Shown here piece by piece: positions 63,201 to 64,000 of a stretch of 64,000 nucleotides of DNA (positions within the stretch are counted from its first letter, which is position 1; each line of letters begins with the position of its first letter). Below the pieces are notes generated by a model. That model was not told the DNA's origin, ran no database searches, and saw only the letters and a program-made list of their open reading frames with translations. The translations under genes were made by a program, and so were the position numbers. Source of the stretch: a virus; IMG/VR virus record IMGVR_UViG_3300007734_000761, positions 1-64,000 of that record. One strand, given 5' to 3'.

Positions 63201-63232
63201 AATATAAAAAAAGGCTTGGTAAATACCAAGCC
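63201..63232 (-). promoter_or_regulatory. composite terminator-promoter upstream of the polymerase (class B)
   Basis: Hairpin GGCTTGGT / ACCAAGCC followed by a T-run ends the fibre-type gene at 63257-63871. -35 TTGGTA (63224-63229) lies in the hairpin, and -10 TATATT (63201-63206) is 17 bp on. Confidence 0.68.
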
Positions 63233-63256
63233 CTTTTACTTTTATATTTTTTAAAA

Positions 63257-63871
63257 TTAACCTTTAAATACCATTAAATATTTTGAACCACTTGCTGAAC
63301 CTGCACCACTTCCAGATAACCATAAAGAGCCTGTTACTAAAGGTTCTGTGGTAGGTAATCCTACTAACCTAATTGGAGATCCTGTTACAAAAAGTGAACC
63401 AGAAATAATAACAGTTTGAACTAAAGGACTAACAGATGAAGCTGTTTGAGCTGTTGCTACATAAGAAGCTGTATTTGCTGTTACTACATAAGAAGCAGTA
63501 CTAGCATTAGTAGCCCAAGAAGCAGTGCCAAATAAAGATCCAGTAACATTTCCTGTAATAGTACCTGCTCCAATTGTTAATCCACCATTTAATGTAACGG
63601 TTCCTGCTGCAGTTAAATTAGTTACGTTTAATGTACTAACAGTAGCTGTACCAATGTTAGAACTTGAAATACTTGCTGACCAAAATGATTGTGAAGTTCC
63701 AGACATATACACGTTACTTGATCCTGTGTATGCTGCTTCTTTAATTACATTAATAACACTGTCAATTGAGGCAGTTAAGTTACCAAAGTTAGTGTCCATT
63801 TGGGTATAGGTTAACGCTGAACCAGTAGATAACCTAGACGTGATTGTTGGGTTCGATGGAAAAGTAGGCAT
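63257..63871 (-). CDS. fibre-type virion protein, 204 aa
   Basis: Low-complexity, Ser/Thr/Gly/Val-rich beta-strand repeats (TGNVTGSLFGTASWATNASTASYVVT) and an N-terminal helix (YTQMDTNFGNLTASIDSVINVI) typical of tail-fibre or baseplate-associated proteins. Ends SASGSKYLMVFKG. No signal peptide. Confidence 0.75.
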   Translation of the reverse strand: MPTFPSNPTITSRLSTGSALTYTQMDTNFGNLTASIDSVINVIKEAAYTGSSNVYMSGTSQSFWSASISSSNIGTATVSTLNVTNLTAAGTVTLNGGLTIGAGTITGNVTGSLFGTASWATNASTASYVVTANTASYVATAQTASSVSPLVQTVIISGSLFVTGSPIRLVGLPTTEPLVTGSLWLSGSGAGSASGSKYLMVFKG

Positions 63872-63892
63872 TTTATTAAATTTTTATCAGTA

Positions 63893-63900
63893 ATAAATAT
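63893..63900 (-). promoter_or_regulatory. class C promoter motif
   Basis: ATATTTAT on the minus strand, about 21 nt before the ATG at 63871. Confidence 0.5.
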
Positions 63901-63926
63901 GTAATATTTTTTAAAAAATGAAAGAA

Positions 63927-64000
63927 TTATTTAATTTGGGTTACTGTGGCAATAATAGAAGGTACTCCAACGTTTCCATTTCCTCCTGATCCTGGGGTTG
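63927..64000 (-). CDS. partial fibre-type protein, C-terminal end
   Basis: The C-terminal 23 codons of a frame that runs beyond the window edge. It is glycine-rich and ends SIIATVTQIK. It is probably another fibre or structural protein with a low-complexity C-terminus. Nothing more can be said. Confidence 0.55.
   Translation of the reverse strand, partial: TPGSGGNGNVGVPSIIATVTQIK

Overview
This window is one stretch of a large, AT-rich, tailed bacteriophage genome. Its replication proteins are T4-like: family B DNA polymerase, a gp45-type sliding clamp and a gp44/RFC-type clamp loader. The host is probably an aquatic member of the Bacteroidota. One phage protein ends in a type IX secretion (T9SS) sorting domain and another has a similar end. 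Five secreted proteins have signal peptides whose predicted cleavage leaves an N-terminal glutamine, a Bacteroidota habit. DUF2452 and a WGR-like DNA ligase also fit. Nearly every gene is on the minus strand; the one clear exception is at 40940-41401. No capsid, portal, terminase or tail-sheath gene is in the window.

Layout by position (transcription runs from high to low coordinates). 0-11.6 kb: small early-type genes, a sigma-70 factor, a MoxR-type AAA+ ATPase with its metallopeptidase/VWA partner, a PPP-type phosphatase and a SWIM zinc-finger protein. 11.6-12.3 and 18.9-19.7 kb: two arrays of tiny related genes (25-53 codons), mostly overlapping or abutting. 12.3-18.8 kb: AAA ATPase, SGNH hydrolase, a second sigma-like factor, LamG fibre-type proteins and a secreted protein. 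20-26 kb: UV-damage endonuclease, DUF1643, DUF2452, DNA ligase, a lytic transglycosylase and an HNH protein. 26.6-37.9 kb: a 13-gene glycosylation and sugar-modification island headed by a small ribbon-helix-helix protein. 38-42.9 kb: RecB/Cas4-like nuclease, clamp loader and a nucleotidyltransferase-like protein. 42.9-44.6 kb: a tRNA cluster (eight assignable tRNAs, one odd tRNA, structured spacers, an HNH gene and a lipoprotein). 44.7-54.3 kb: a secreted/lysis/envelope module with a GH19 endolysin, holin-like proteins, a secreted nuclease, a CsgG-like lipoprotein, a beta-barrel-like protein, cohesin/dockerin-like proteins and a zincin. 54.3-63.2 kb: GroEL/GroES, clamp, leucine-rich-repeat proteins, GIY-YIG endonuclease and DNA polymerase. 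63.2-64 kb: fibre-type genes.

Three recurring promoter classes can be read by eye. Class A (0-11 kb) is TTTGCC, exactly 17 bp, then TATAGT or TATGGT, usually followed by a second TATAGT half. Class B (11-63 kb) is TTGGYT-like, 17 bp, TATAMT-like; four copies are fused to a terminator hairpin. Class C is AATATTTATA just upstream of many virion, secreted and mobile genes. With two phage sigma factors, this suggests an early/middle/late programme. Five otherwise unrelated proteins, including one sigma-like factor, share an N-terminus of the form M-x-x-L-x-x-[LIF]-L-x-E. It resembles the T4 capsid-targeting sequence and the prohead-protease cleavage rule, so these may be packaged and injected proteins. 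That is an inference.
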